Source: Polaromonas sp. CG_9.7 | GTDB taxonomy: Bacteria; Pseudomonadota; Gammaproteobacteria; Burkholderiales; Burkholderiaceae_C | DNA: 64,000 nt | Assembly (NCBI RefSeq): GCF_015752205.1 | Contig: NZ_JADOVG010000003.1 | Span: 215,833 to 279,832 of the forward strand | Direction: 5' to 3' | Notes under the pieces: model-generated | Databases searched by the model: none | Told to the model about the DNA's origin: nothing | Seen by the model: the letters and a program-made list of their open reading frames with translations, nothing else | Made by a program: the position numbers and the translations under genes | Shown here: positions 43,747 through 53,387 of the stretch, one piece after another | Layout: each line of letters begins with the position of its first letter | Numbering within the stretch: the stretch's first letter is position 1

Positions 43747-46041
43747 CTAGCCCTGAACCGCTGGCTGAATACGCACCGGCACGCCTTTGGACGCCGGGGT
43801 TTTGGACGCCTGGTCGTGGTACCACAGCGGGATCAGGACATTCATCTCGGGGTAATAGCCCCCTACGCACCCGTCGGGCAGGTTGAACGACGTCACCCTC
43901 AGACCCGGAACCTCGCGATGCACCTCGTCGCCGGCGTCGCTAAACAGGCTGACGATGTCGCCCTCCTTCAGGCCGGCCCGCGACATGTCGCGGGGGTTGA
44001 TCAGCAGGATGGAGCGCGAACCCTCCAGTCCGCGCAGCCGGTCGCTGAATCCGTAGATGGTAGTGTTGAACTGGTCGTTGGAGCGCATCGTGATGAGGTG
44101 ATAGCGGCCCGGTGCATCGCCCACACCCAGCGCCGACATAACGGTCGGATCAGTGAATTCGGCCTTGCCGCTGTCGGTTTCCCAGATGCGTTCGCGCGCC
44201 TTGTTGCCACGGTAAAAGCCGCCTTTGTCGAACATGCGCCCATTGAAATCACGAAACTCCTCAGGGTACGTTTCCTCGATCAGGTCGCGCACCATGCTGT
44301 AGTCACCCACCCAGTCGTCCCACTGCCATTTCGGATGCACCGGCAAAGTCGCTTTTGCCATTGCGGCGACGATTGCCAGTTCGGACAAAAGATGAGGGCC
44401 CGCTGGTGTGCGCTTGCCAACCGAGCCATAGATGTGGCTGAAGGTGTCTTCAATCGACACCGACTGGGGGCCGCTGGCCTGAACGTCTTCCTCGGGCCGC
44501 GCCAGACAGGGCAAAAGGTAGGCGGAGCGGCCATGCACCAAGTGGCTGCGGTTGAGCTTGGTGGCGATATTGACTGTCAACGCCATGGCGCTCCAGGCTT
44601 TTTCCATGGCGTCACGCTCCGGAATGGCACGGACAAAATTTCCGCCCAGACTCACAAAACCGCGCACCGAGCCATCAAGAATGCCTTCGCATGCGTCAAC
44701 CGTCGTCAAGCCTTTGTCGCGCGGTGGTTCGAAATCGAACATCCGGGCCAGCTTGTCCAGTGGCACCAGTTCCGGCTTTTCGGAAATACCCACTGTGCGC
44801 TGGCCCTGCACGTTGGAATGGCCGCGCACCGGCGACATGCCCGCACCCTGACGGCCGATATTTCCCCGCAGCAGCAGCAGGTTGACAAACAGGCCAATGC
44901 ACTGCGAACCATGGACATGCTGCGTCAGGCCCATGCCGTACACGCCGATGACCCGCTCGGCGGCGATGTAAACCTCGGCGGCCTTCTCCAGGTCGGCGCG
45001 GGCCAGACCCGACACGGCTTCAATTTCCACCCAGTCGGCGGCCCGGGCCGAAGCCGCGAACGTTTCCAGACCGTCGGTGTGTTGCGCGATGAATTCGCGG
45101 TCGAGCACGCCCGGCTGGCCTGCCGCCTGCCGGCTGTCGTCTACCTCCAGCACGTGCTTGCACAGGCCCATCAGCGCCGCAATGTCGCCGCCCGGACGAA
45201 CCTGCAGGTACATATGCGAAAGGCCGGTGCTGTGCCCGGTCAGCATTTCCACCGGACTTTGCGGATCAGTGAATTCCACCAGGCCGGCTTCGCGAACCGG
45301 GTTGAAGGTGATGATCTTGCAGGCCCGCTTGACGGCTTCCTGCAGCGGATGCAAAAAGCGCGGGCTGTTGGAGCCCGGGTTCTGGCCAAAATAAAAGATG
45401 GCGTCGCAATGGTCAAAATCTTCCAGCACGCAGGTACCGACTGCCGAGCCAATCACTTTCTTGAGTCCGACCGAGGTTGTCTCGTGGCACATGTTGGAGC
45501 TGTCAGGAAAGTTGTTGTGCCCATAAAAGCGTCCAAACAGCCCAAACAGGTAGGAGGTTTCAAGAGACGCTTTTCCGGAGGTGTAAAAAACCACCGACTT
45601 GGGATTGAGTGCCTTGAGTTGCTGGCCGATGCCGTCAAACGCTTCCTGCCAACTGCAGGCAAGGTATTTGTCAGTGGCCGCATCGTAGCGAAGCGGCTCA
45701 GTCAGCCGCCCCTGCATTTCCAGGTCATAGTCACTCCAGCCCCGCAGTTCGGTAAGACTGTGCTTTGCGAAAAAACCAGGCGTGCAGCGGTCGATGGTCA
45801 GGTCCCAGATCGTGGCCTTGGCCCCGTTCTCGCAAAACTCGAACACATGCGGATGGGCCGGTTTCCCCCAGGCGCACGAGGTGCACATGTGCCCTCCGGC
45901 CTTGTTTTGATGGGCCAGAGTTTCAAGAACCGCCGGGCTGGGGCGCTCCCGAAACAAGACACTGGTCATGCCTTTGAGCGAGCCCCAGCCGCCTGCAGGA
46001 GGTGCTTCTTTTTTGGATACGCTTGACGGGTTATGGGTCAT
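43747..46041 (-). CDS. FdhF/YdeP-type molybdopterin oxidoreductase
   Basis: The 764-aa product belongs to the formate-dehydrogenase-alpha/YdeP branch of bis-MGD molybdoenzymes. The metal-ligand cysteine lies in SSNMCHETTS near 183, where formate dehydrogenases have Cys or Sec. The N-terminal cluster region has only CTSC and one further Cys (EFCENG), fewer than the four ligands of a [4Fe-4S] site. MoCo motifs YFGQNPGSN, GAGMSPVRGHSNVQG and the C-terminal MRSNDQFNTTIYG are present. No signal peptide: cytoplasmic. fdhD ends one base before its ATG, so the pair is an operon. Formate is a reasonable but unproved substrate; YdeP itself is tied to acid resistance. Confidence 0.87.
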   Translation of the reverse strand: MTHNPSSVSKKEAPPAGGWGSLKGMTSVLFRERPSPAVLETLAHQNKAGGHMCTSCAWGKPAHPHVFEFCENGAKATIWDLTIDRCTPGFFAKHSLTELRGWSDYDLEMQGRLTEPLRYDAATDKYLACSWQEAFDGIGQQLKALNPKSVVFYTSGKASLETSYLFGLFGRFYGHNNFPDSSNMCHETTSVGLKKVIGSAVGTCVLEDFDHCDAIFYFGQNPGSNSPRFLHPLQEAVKRACKIITFNPVREAGLVEFTDPQSPVEMLTGHSTGLSHMYLQVRPGGDIAALMGLCKHVLEVDDSRQAAGQPGVLDREFIAQHTDGLETFAASARAADWVEIEAVSGLARADLEKAAEVYIAAERVIGVYGMGLTQHVHGSQCIGLFVNLLLLRGNIGRQGAGMSPVRGHSNVQGQRTVGISEKPELVPLDKLARMFDFEPPRDKGLTTVDACEGILDGSVRGFVSLGGNFVRAIPERDAMEKAWSAMALTVNIATKLNRSHLVHGRSAYLLPCLARPEEDVQASGPQSVSIEDTFSHIYGSVGKRTPAGPHLLSELAIVAAMAKATLPVHPKWQWDDWVGDYSMVRDLIEETYPEEFRDFNGRMFDKGGFYRGNKARERIWETDSGKAEFTDPTVMSALGVGDAPGRYHLITMRSNDQFNTTIYGFSDRLRGLEGSRSILLINPRDMSRAGLKEGDIVSLFSDAGDEVHREVPGLRVTSFNLPDGCVGGYYPEMNVLIPLWYHDQASKTPASKGVPVRIQPAVQG

Positions 46042-46042
46042 T

Positions 46043-47035
46043 TCAACCTGCAGTGTTATGACGTTTTGGTTGATTCAACATAGATAAAACAGCGGACGCA
46101 GCCGCCATCTCAAGCCGCTCTTGGTGGCTGTAGACCACCAGGTCCTGCCGGCGGGCAAAACCCACCAATGTCATGCGAAGGCGCTGGGCTGTCCGGATCG
46201 CCAGCGCCGTCGGCGCCGAGACGGCCGCGAGCAAGGGCACACCTGCCGATGCTGCTTTTTGCACCATCTCGAAACTGGCGCGGCTGGTGACGCAGACAAA
46301 ACCGGTGGCCGCGTTAACCTTGTTCAAAGCCAGCGTACCGATCAGCTTGTCAAGCGCGTTGTGCCGTCCCACATCCTCCCGCAGGCACACCACCTCACCT
46401 TGCGGTGAACACCACGCCGCAGCATGCACGGCGCCGGTGGCTTGCTGCAAGGATTGCAGGGCCGCGATGCCGGACATCGCCCGCGCGACTGCCAAGCGGC
46501 CAATGGCCGGTGTGTCCGGCAGCACAGGCAGATCGCGCGCGACGTGATTTAAGCTTTCGGTTCCGCACAGGCCGCAGCCCGTGCGCCCTGCCAGCGAGCG
46601 ACGGCGAGACTTGAGGCGCGCAAAGGCAGCGCTGGCCACGTGAAGTTTCAGGGTGATGCCCAGATCGGACAACACTTGGTCCACCGAATACAGCTCGGCT
46701 GGCGCATCGATGATGCCCTCGCTCAGCGAAAATCCGAGCGCGAACTCCTCAAGATCCAGAGGCGTTGCCAGCATCACCGCATGCGAGATGCCATTGAACT
46801 CCAGCGCCACCGGCACTTCATCGGCAATCCAGTCATCGGCTTCAAACCAGGTGCCGTCGCGAAAGCCGCTGACTGAAAGCTGTTGCGTCCCCGGACAAAT
46901 TTGTTTGTCCGGGCAAGTGTCTGGCACCATAAAACTCTTGCTGGGTTGAGCCGGTAGCGTCTCGAATAGTGATCGCTTTTGTTCGCGTTGTTCCGGGTCA
47001 GGCAGCGTTACCAGCAAATCGGCATCCTCACGCAT
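46043..47035 (-). CDS. fdhD: Formate dehydrogenase accessory sulfurtransferase FdhD
   Basis: FdhD passes sulfur to the molybdenum cofactor of formate dehydrogenases. The ~330-aa product contains the catalytic TGCGLCGTESLN near 175 (CxxC), DEVPVALEFNGI, FALGFSLSEGII and the GDP-binding region REDVGRHNALDKLIG. The start is uncertain: ATG 47035 with an AGGGTG ahead of it, a GTG at 47065, or an ATG at 46930 that gives the usual ~290 residues. The stop is one base from the start of the molybdoenzyme gene. The 205 bp upstream show no recognised site. Confidence 0.92.
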   Translation of the reverse strand: MREDADLLVTLPDPEQREQKRSLFETLPAQPSKSFMVPDTCPDKQICPGTQQLSVSGFRDGTWFEADDWIADEVPVALEFNGISHAVMLATPLDLEEFALGFSLSEGIIDAPAELYSVDQVLSDLGITLKLHVASAAFARLKSRRRSLAGRTGCGLCGTESLNHVARDLPVLPDTPAIGRLAVARAMSGIAALQSLQQATGAVHAAAWCSPQGEVVCLREDVGRHNALDKLIGTLALNKVNAATGFVCVTSRASFEMVQKAASAGVPLLAAVSAPTALAIRTAQRLRMTLVGFARRQDLVVYSHQERLEMAAASAVLSMLNQPKRHNTAG

Positions 47036-47240
47036 ATTTGGACACCCTGCGCTGAAGATAAACACGGTTTGAATACGACTGCATAGAGACCATTTTGGTC
47101 ATGCGGGCAAAAGGGACTGTAGGAACGTGCCAGCTTGTTTTGTCAGAAGCCAGCGGCGAAGCGCATCAGTGCGTGAGAAGATCCAAATTTCACTTCAAAG
47201 AGGCTTGCGCCTGGCAAGACATCAAGGCATAAACCAACCC

Positions 47241-47669
47241 ATGCACCGACCTCCCAGTACGCTCAATCCAGCCATGCGCATGGCGTTAGGATTTGTTTTT
47301 CTATGGTTTTTCATAGGTGGCATCGGCCATTTCGTTTTCACCGAAGCCGAAATGCGTATCGTGCCGCCCTATATTCCCTGGCCGCGCGGCGCCGTGCTGG
47401 CCAGCGGCGTGGCCGAACTGCTGGGCGCTGTCGGCCTGCTATGGCAGCCGACCCGTCGCCTTGCGGCCTGGGGACTGTTCGCCCTGACGCTGGCAGTGAC
47501 GCCAGCACATGTCTACATGCTGCAGCAGCCGGCGCTTTTCCCCTCTGTTCCCTATTGGGCGCTGGTCTTGCGGCTGCCCTTGCAGGCGGCGTTGCTCGCA
47601 TTGATTGCCTGGATTGGGTCAAGACCTGTGCCACCGGCTTCTTTTTGGGTGCCGCCCTCCTGGCTTTGA
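47241..47669 (+). CDS. DoxX-like small membrane protein
   Basis: The 142-aa product has four helices (MRMALGFVFLWFFIGGIGHF, VLASGVAELLGAVGLLW, LAAWGLFALTLAVTPAHVYM, LRLPLQAALLALIAWI) and the DoxX-type features GGIGHFVF near 27-34 and PPYIPWPRGAVLASGVAELLG. The QPALFPSVPYW segment before the last helix is common in this group. An ATG 11 codons in (47274) is an alternative start. Function unknown. It is divergent from fdhD. Confidence 0.75.
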   Translation: MHRPPSTLNPAMRMALGFVFLWFFIGGIGHFVFTEAEMRIVPPYIPWPRGAVLASGVAELLGAVGLLWQPTRRLAAWGLFALTLAVTPAHVYMLQQPALFPSVPYWALVLRLPLQAALLALIAWIGSRPVPPASFWVPPSWL

Positions 47670-47694
47670 TCGCGAATTCAGGCTTGTTTTTTAA

Positions 47695-47760
47695 ATCAAA
47701 TCAGGCTGTAACGCAGGTACGGCGGGCACGAGCAGCTATTGTTTGTTCAAGCTGCGGACC
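47695..47760 (+). repeat. Dispersed repeat, copy 9
   Basis: TTTTAAATCAAATCAGGCTG, spacer, GCGGGCACGAGCAGCTATTG and TTTGTTCAAGC. The AGCAGCTATTG core is exact; the closing arm is diverged. The 313-bp gap before the LacI gene holds no gene. Confidence 0.7.
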
Positions 47761-47983
47761 CTGCCTGCTCCGGCTTTTGGTTCTGGTTCCGGTGCTGGTG
47801 GTCGCTGCGATGCTGATGTGATTCATGGTCCCGCTCGGTGCCCGTGTTCAACGCATCAGCGTCGTTGCAACGCCTGCGCCCGATGTGCTTCACGCGGCCC
47901 GTTGAAAGCCGCCTTCCGCACCGTAGCAGCCGCTATCATCAACGATGGCTATTCCGGCGCGTGCCCCCTTACTCCCTTCCTCC

Positions 47984-48982
47984 ATGAAAAAGTCACAGGG
48001 CTTCACGGTCCACGATGTTGCGCGGCTCGCTGGCGTATCGGCCATGACCGTTTCGCGCACGCTCAACCACCCTGAAAAAGTTTCGCCGGACGTGCTGGCG
48101 CGCGTGCGCGAAGTCGTCACGCGCACCGGCTACGTGCCCAACGGCATGGCGCGCGGCCTGCGCTCGTCCAAGGCCAAACTGGTGGCGACCGTGCTGCCGA
48201 CGCTGGTCGGGCCGGTGTTCCAGGAGACCATCCGCGCGCTTGACGAGGCGCTCGACGCGCAGGGCTACCAGCTGATGATCGGCCAGAGCGGCTACGACTC
48301 ATCGCGCGAAGATGCGTTGCTCGATGCCATCATCCGCCGCCGGCCCGATGGCATCGTGCTGACCGGCATCATGCATTCCCCCGAAGGACGGCGCCAGTTG
48401 CTGGCGTCCGGGATTCCGGTGGTCGAAACCTGGGACCTGACGCCCACGCCAATCGACATGCTGGTCGGCTTTTCGCATGAAGAAATTGGCCAGTCGGTCT
48501 GCCATTTCCTGCACCGCCGGGGCTACCGGCATCCGGCGCTGATTAGCGCCAGCGACGATCGGGCGCGGCGGCGCATCGAAGGCTTCCAGCGCATGAGCCG
48601 AACACTGGGCCTGGACGAGGCACCCACGCACTTCGTGCCAGCGCCGACCACGCTGGGCTCAGGCCGCTCCGGTCTGGCTGCCGTTCTGGACGCGCACCCG
48701 CAAACCGACGCAGTGTTCTGCAGTTCCGACATGCTGGCCTTGGGTGTGCTGATCGAGGCGCAAACCCGGGCTCTGGCCGTGCCAGGGCAATTGGGCGTGG
48801 TGGGCTTTGGCGACTTGGACCTGGCCGCCAGCCTGCAGCCGGCCCTGACTACGGTGCGCATCGACGGCACGCGCATGGGCCGCACCGCCGCCCAGTACAT
48901 CGTCGATCGCGCCGAAGGCCGAAGCGTCAGTGCGCCGATTGTCGATATCGGCTTCGAAATCATCGAACGCGCCAGCGCCTGA
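47984..48982 (+). CDS. LacI-family transcriptional regulator (GntR-like)
   Basis: The 332-aa regulator has the LacI helix-turn-helix and hinge (TVHDVARLAGVSAMTVSRTL, about 6-25; NGMARGLRSSKAKLVATVLP) and a periplasmic-binding-protein-like sensor domain (TLVGPVFQETIRALDEAL, FSHEEIGQSVCHFLHRRGYR, GFGDLDLAASLQPALTTVRI). It resembles the gluconate repressor GntR and related sugar-acid regulators. The perfect operator-like palindrome at 49243-49256, before the GH3 gene, is probably its target. The ATG at 47984 was preferred to 47945; neither has a good ribosome-binding site. Confidence 0.88.
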   Translation: MKKSQGFTVHDVARLAGVSAMTVSRTLNHPEKVSPDVLARVREVVTRTGYVPNGMARGLRSSKAKLVATVLPTLVGPVFQETIRALDEALDAQGYQLMIGQSGYDSSREDALLDAIIRRRPDGIVLTGIMHSPEGRRQLLASGIPVVETWDLTPTPIDMLVGFSHEEIGQSVCHFLHRRGYRHPALISASDDRARRRIEGFQRMSRTLGLDEAPTHFVPAPTTLGSGRSGLAAVLDAHPQTDAVFCSSDMLALGVLIEAQTRALAVPGQLGVVGFGDLDLAASLQPALTTVRIDGTRMGRTAAQYIVDRAEGRSVSAPIVDIGFEIIERASA

Positions 48983-49049
48983 AGCGAGCGCCTGGCGCAA
49001 GGCCCCGGCCTTGCGGACAACCCAGGCCGCAAACCGAAAAACCTTCAAG

Positions 49050-49063
49050 TGTTACCGATATCA
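49050..49063. promoter_or_regulatory. Operator-like half-matching palindrome
   Basis: TGTTACCGATATCA resembles the perfect site at 49243-49256 in 11 of 14 positions and the known GntR-type consensus TGTTACCGATAACA in all but one. It lies 67 bp after the LacI stop and could be a second operator. Confidence 0.45.
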
Positions 49064-49242
49064 GATTGTGTATCGATCGGCTGCTTGCCTCCATGAGTGG
49101 TTTTTTCGTCAAAATCATGCCAATTTCGCAGCTCATCGTTGCCAATTTTACCTTTTCATCGATTTAAACTCGATTTTTTAGGGGGATTTCAGGGTATTCA
49201 CTAGCGGGCGACCTGTAATCGGCTGATATTCTTAGTCATCAA

Positions 49243-49256
49243 TGTTATCGATAACA
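49243..49256. promoter_or_regulatory. Perfect LacI/GntR-type operator before the GH3 gene
   Basis: TGTTATCGATAACA is a 14-bp perfect palindrome with a central CG, as LacI-family proteins prefer. It lies 44 bp before the GH3 start. Its pairing with the LacI regulator just upstream is inferred. The rest of 48983-49299 is AT-rich without a gene. Confidence 0.7.
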
Positions 49257-49299
49257 AGCATTGAGAACCCGTTTTTCACTCCTTTTAAAAGAGACAGCT

Positions 49300-51606
49300 A
49301 TGAAAATTCACGCCCCCTTTTCTTTTTCTCCCCGGCCGGTCGCGCTTGCGGCAAGCGTGCTTGTGGCCGGCCTGGTCGCGACGGCCTGCGGCGGCGGCGA
49401 CAGCGGCCCGGTAGAAATTGCTCAGCCGGTGATCTCGGCGCAGAAAAAATTGCTCATCACCGTCGAAGGCAAGCAGTTCAAGGATCTGAACGCCAACGGC
49501 AAGCTCGACCCGTATGAAGACTGGCGGCTGGCGGTTGACCAGCGGGTGGACGACCTGGTCGCGAAGATGTCGCTGGAAGAAAAGACCGGCATGATGCTGA
49601 TCGACACGCTCGGCCCGGCGGCAGGCGGCGCTGTTTCGGCAACGGCGGACGACTACATCAATACGCAGAAAATGAGCCGCTTTGTCTTTCGCAGCGTGGT
49701 GAGCGCCACGCCGACCTCCGGACAGGTCACGCCCGAACAGGCGGCCAATTTCACCAACGCCGTCCAGGCCATGAGCGAGTCCACGCGCCTGGGCATCCCG
49801 GCGGTGTTCAAGTCCAATGCGCGCAACCATTATGAAAAAGACCCGCGCTTTGGCATCAGCGAGGCCGCCGGCGCCTTCACCGAATTCCCGAAAGAGGCGG
49901 GCCTGGCCTCGGCTTCTCTGGGCGCGGGCGACATGTCCCAGATCAAGAACTTCGCCACCGTCATGGGCGACGAGTGGAAGTCCATCGGCCTGCGCGGCAT
50001 GTACGGCTACATGGCCGACCTCTCGACCGAGCCGCGCTGGTACCGCGTGCAGGAAACCTTCACGGAAGATGCCGACCTGAACGCCAGCATCATGAAGACG
50101 CTGGTGCAAACCCTGCAAGGCCCCACCGTCAAGGATGGCAGCTCGGTGAATCCTAATTCTGCAGTGGCGCTGACCATGAAGCATTTCCCTGGCGGAGGCC
50201 CGCAGGAAGGCGGCTTCGATCCGCACTATGCGCACGGCAAGAACCAAGTGTATCCAGGCGGCAATTTCGGTTATCACCTCAAGCCCTTCATGGCAGCCAT
50301 GGAAGCCGGCGTCTCGGCCGTCATGCCGTACTACGGCGTGCCGATCAAAGTGACCTATGAAGGCGTCACCTACGACCAGACCGGCATGGCTTTTTCAAAG
50401 CAAATCGTCACCGACCTGCTGCGCGGCAAACTCGGCTTCAAGGGCTATGTAAATTCCGACACCGGCATCATCAACGACCGTGCCTGGGGTTTGGAAAAGA
50501 AAACAGTTTCAGAACGCGTCGCCGCAGCATTGAATGGTGGCACGGAAACCTTGTCCGGGTTTCATACCAATCAGACCATACTGGATTTGGTGAAGTCAGG
50601 TCTGGTCACTGAAGCCCGGGTTAACGAAGCGGCCAAGCGCTTGCTGAAAGAGCAGTTCCAGCTGGGTTTGTTTGAAAACCCCTATGTTGACGCCAGCAAG
50701 GCCGGCGGCATCATCGGCAGCGCCGCGAATCTTGCGGTTGGCATGGACATTCAGCGCAAGTCCGTCGCCTTGCTACAGAACCAGGACCTGGCGGCCGGCG
50801 GCAAGACTCTTCCGCTCAAAGCTGGCGCCAAGGTCTACACCATGGGCCTGGCCAAAGCCGATGTCCAGAAGTACGGCTACACCGTGATCGATGGCGAGGC
50901 CAACAAGAATGCCAGCGGCGTCACCGTGACGGACGTCAATGGCGACGTCGTGGGACGTCCCAGCGCCGCCGGCAGCGACTACGCCGTGATCCGGGTCGAA
51001 GTGTCCAACAATAAACTAGTGCCGGGCACCACGACCAAGTACACCAGCACCTATAAAAGCGATGACCCTGCGACCGGCGGCCGCATCAACCCGGCCACCG
51101 GCAAGTCCTGGGGTTCCGAAGACCGCTGCGTCGCCAAGGCAGACTACTCGGTCGAGGATTCCACCAAGGCCTGCCTGGACAACGGCTTGGGATTCGGCGG
51201 CGCCTTCCCGTGGGAGAACGGCATGATGTCATTCGGCGAAATGGCCTCTGCGCAGTCATGGCAAATCTCGCCGTCGCTGGCCGACATCAAGAAGGTCATG
51301 CAGGAAGTGGGCGATCCGAAAAAAGTGGTTCTTAACATCTACTTCCGCCAGCCGTATGTGCTTGACGATGCCAGCGGCCTGAAGAGTGCGGGCGCCATCG
51401 TGGCCGGCTTCGGGATAAGCAACACCGCGCTGCTCGATGTGCTGAGCGGTAAGGTTCTGGCCACGGGCGCGGCCTTCAAGCCGCAAGGCAAGCTGCCGTT
51501 TGCCCTCGCCAACAACTCGAAAGCCATTGTCGACAACCAGCCCGACGTTCCGGGCTATCCCGAAAAGGACACGCTGTACAAGTTCGGCTTTGGCCTGACA
51601 TATTGA
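49300..51606 (+). CDS. Glycoside hydrolase family 3 lipoprotein (beta-glucosidase/xylosidase-like)
   Basis: The 768-aa product has a lipoprotein signal (lipobox VATAC, then GGG, which favours outer-membrane or surface placement) and an EF-hand-like calcium loop (DLNANGKLDPYEDWR). A GH3 (alpha/beta)8 domain follows, with MSLEEKTGMML, AVALTMKHFPGGG and the nucleophile in GYVNSDTGIINDRAWG, then the (alpha/beta)6 second domain (KSVALLQNQ) and a C-terminal part. This set is typical of GH3 enzymes of plant-polymer users. The exact glycoside is unknown. AAGAGA precedes the ATG at 49300. It stands downstream of a palindromic operator and of the LacI gene and is probably induced by a sugar or sugar acid. 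Confidence 0.88.
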   Translation: MKIHAPFSFSPRPVALAASVLVAGLVATACGGGDSGPVEIAQPVISAQKKLLITVEGKQFKDLNANGKLDPYEDWRLAVDQRVDDLVAKMSLEEKTGMMLIDTLGPAAGGAVSATADDYINTQKMSRFVFRSVVSATPTSGQVTPEQAANFTNAVQAMSESTRLGIPAVFKSNARNHYEKDPRFGISEAAGAFTEFPKEAGLASASLGAGDMSQIKNFATVMGDEWKSIGLRGMYGYMADLSTEPRWYRVQETFTEDADLNASIMKTLVQTLQGPTVKDGSSVNPNSAVALTMKHFPGGGPQEGGFDPHYAHGKNQVYPGGNFGYHLKPFMAAMEAGVSAVMPYYGVPIKVTYEGVTYDQTGMAFSKQIVTDLLRGKLGFKGYVNSDTGIINDRAWGLEKKTVSERVAAALNGGTETLSGFHTNQTILDLVKSGLVTEARVNEAAKRLLKEQFQLGLFENPYVDASKAGGIIGSAANLAVGMDIQRKSVALLQNQDLAAGGKTLPLKAGAKVYTMGLAKADVQKYGYTVIDGEANKNASGVTVTDVNGDVVGRPSAAGSDYAVIRVEVSNNKLVPGTTTKYTSTYKSDDPATGGRINPATGKSWGSEDRCVAKADYSVEDSTKACLDNGLGFGGAFPWENGMMSFGEMASAQSWQISPSLADIKKVMQEVGDPKKVVLNIYFRQPYVLDDASGLKSAGAIVAGFGISNTALLDVLSGKVLATGAAFKPQGKLPFALANNSKAIVDNQPDVPGYPEKDTLYKFGFGLTY

Positions 51607-51661
51607 GCGGATACTCCGTCTGTTACGCCGAAGCGGAAATAATCAGCCTTGATTGAACGTT

Positions 51662-51696
51662 AGCCGGCCTGCCGCCCACTGGGTAGCAGGCCGGCT
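51662..51696. other. GC-rich hairpin between the GH3 and gudD genes
   Basis: AGCCGGCCTGC (51662-51672) and GCAGGCCGGCT (51686-51696) form an 11-bp perfect stem with a 13-nt loop. There is no T run, so it is more likely an mRNA-stabilising or attenuating structure than a classical terminator. Confidence 0.65.
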
Positions 51697-51744
51697 GCGG
51701 CGCTTCCCTGCTGGCGCCTTTCCCAACCTTTGAAACACCCACCC

Positions 51745-53079
51745 ATGCCAACCCACTCCACCCCCTTGATCACCGACCTGCAAGTGATCCCTGTCGCCGG
51801 CCGCGACTCCATGCTGCTCAACCTGAGCGGTGCACACGGCCCGTACTTCACGCGCAACATTTTGATCCTCACCGACAACGCCGGGCGCACCGGCGTGGGT
51901 GAAGTGCCGGGCGGCGAAAAAATCCGCCAGACGCTGGAAGACGCCAAGGCGCTGGTCGTCGGCCAGCCGATTGGCAGCCATCTCAGCCTGCTGCAGCAAA
52001 TGCATCAGCAGTTTGCCGACCGCGACAGCGGCGGGCGCGGGCTGCAGACCTTTGATTTGCGCACCACCATCCACGCCGTGACAGCCGTCGAGTCGGCGCT
52101 GCTCGACCTGCTGGGCCAGCACCTTGGCGTGCCGGTGGCCGCGCTGCTCGGCGAAGGCCAGCAGCGCGAAGCGGTCGAGATGCTTGGGTACCTGTTTTAT
52201 GTCGGCGACCGCAGCCGGACCGGTCTGGCCTACAACAGCGAGCCTGACGCCGACAACGACTGGTCGCGTGTTCGCCATGAAACGGCCCTGACGTCCGAGG
52301 CCATCGTGCGCCAGGCCGAAGCTGCCCATGCGCGCTACGGCTTCAATGACTTCAAGCTCAAGGGCGGTGTGCTGCGCGGCGAGGAAGAAATCGAGGCCGT
52401 CACGGCGCTGCACGAGCGCTTCCCCCAAGCGCGGGTCACGCTCGACCCGAACGGCGGCTGGCTGCTGAAAGACGCGATTCGGCTGATGAAGGACATGAAA
52501 AACGTCGTCGCCTACGCCGAAGACCCGTGCGGCGCCGAAGACGGTTTCTCAGGCCGCGAGGTGATGGCCGAATTCCGCCGCGCCACCGGCCTGCCCACAG
52601 CGACCAACATGGTTGCCACCGACTGGCGCCAGCTGACGCATGCGCTGTCGCTGCAGTCGGTGGACATTCCGCTGGCCGACCCGCACTTCTGGACCATGGC
52701 TGGCTCGGTGCGCGTAGCCCAGACCTGCCGCGACTGGGGGCTGACCTGGGGCTCGCACTCGAACAACCATTTCGACGTGTCGCTGGCGATGTTCACCCAT
52801 GTCGCCGCCGCCGCACCGGGCCGCGTCACGGCGATCGACACGCACTGGATCTGGCAGGACGGCCAGGGCCTGACCAGGGAGCCGCTGCAGATCGTTGGCG
52901 GCCTTGTCGAGGTCCCCAAGAAGCCCGGCCTGGGCGTCGAGCTGGACATGGCCGAGGTCGAGAAAGCCCATCAGTTGTACAAGCAGCACGGCCTGGGTTC
53001 GCGCGACGACGCGGCTGCGATGCAGAGCCTGATTCCGAACTGGGCCTTCAACCCGAAACGGCCGGCTTTCGACCGATAA
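51745..53079 (+). CDS. gudD: Glucarate dehydratase
   Basis: The 444-aa enolase-superfamily enzyme dehydrates D-glucarate (and L-idarate) to 5-keto-4-deoxyglucarate. Visible residues: the KxK motif in FNDFKLKGG, metal ligands in TLDPNGGW (D), AEDPCG (E) and ATNMVATDW (N/D), and the His-Asp dyad region [13 protein letters not shown]. The C-terminal [14 protein letters not shown] is characteristic of GudD. An upstream TTG at 51730 is less likely than ATG 51745. It lies 139 bp after the GH3 gene. Glucarate transporter and kdgD genes are not in the window. Confidence 0.93.
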   Translation: MPTHSTPLITDLQVIPVAGRDSMLLNLSGAHGPYFTRNILILTDNAGRTGVGEVPGGEKIRQTLEDAKALVVGQPIGSHLSLLQQMHQQFADRDSGGRGLQTFDLRTTIHAVTAVESALLDLLGQHLGVPVAALLGEGQQREAVEMLGYLFYVGDRSRTGLAYNSEPDADNDWSRVRHETALTSEAIVRQAEAAHARYGFNDFKLKGGVLRGEEEIEAVTALHERFPQARVTLDPNGGWLLKDAIRLMKDMKNVVAYAEDPCGAEDGFSGREVMAEFRRATGLPTATNMVATDWRQLTHALSLQSVDIPLADPHFWTMAGSVRVAQTCRDWGLTWGSHSNNHFDVSLAMFTHVAAAAPGRVTAIDTHWIWQDGQGLTREPLQIVGGLVEVPKKPGLGVELDMAEVEKAHQLYKQHGLGSRDDAAAMQSLIPNWAFNPKRPAFDR

Positions 53080-53139
53080 GCCGGTGCGCTTGCAGCCAGA
53101 TCGACCCGTCTCCCGCTCGCGGCGCAGGAGACAATCAGC

Positions 53140-53210
53140 GATTAATTGCTACATTATTCATAGCTACTTGCGCAGACTTCACGTGCGCAAACAGCATTTT
53201 TTATACTTAA
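53140..53210 (-). repeat. Dispersed repeat, copy 10
   Basis: On the minus strand: AAATGCTGTTTGCGCACGTG, spacer, GCGCAAGTAGCTATGAATAA and TGTAGC. It lies after gudD. Confidence 0.72.
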
Positions 53211-53322
53211 ACTGTCATAGCGGAATAAAACAACTGCGTTTCAGCCATAAGCGCAGGTGGTCGCCTTGCGCCATGGACTCTTTTCCGGGTTGTCCCGTCG
53301 TTCACCAATGCGGGCCTTGCGG

Positions 53323-53375
53323 TTGACGTTGCAAAGGCAAAAAGTTATATTACTAACCCATTAGTCAGTAATATA
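53323..53375 (+). promoter_or_regulatory. Sigma-70 promoter with overlapping TetR operator
   Basis: -35 TTGACG (53323-53328), a 17-bp spacer and -10 TATATT (53346-53351). A large inverted repeat starts exactly at the -10: TATATTACTAAC (53346-53357) and GTCAGTAATATA (53364-53375), 11 of 12 pairs matching with a 6-bp centre. This is the size and position of an autoregulatory TetR operator, and the TTG start of the regulator follows 12 bp after it. Confidence 0.78.
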
Positions 53376-53387
53376 GAAATCATTTCC

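Noticed and set aside
43816..46026. A 736-codon plus-strand frame opposite the molybdoenzyme gene
   Set aside because: It is the antisense shadow of a GC-rich gene; no family motifs, and the minus-strand frame is clearly the molybdoenzyme.
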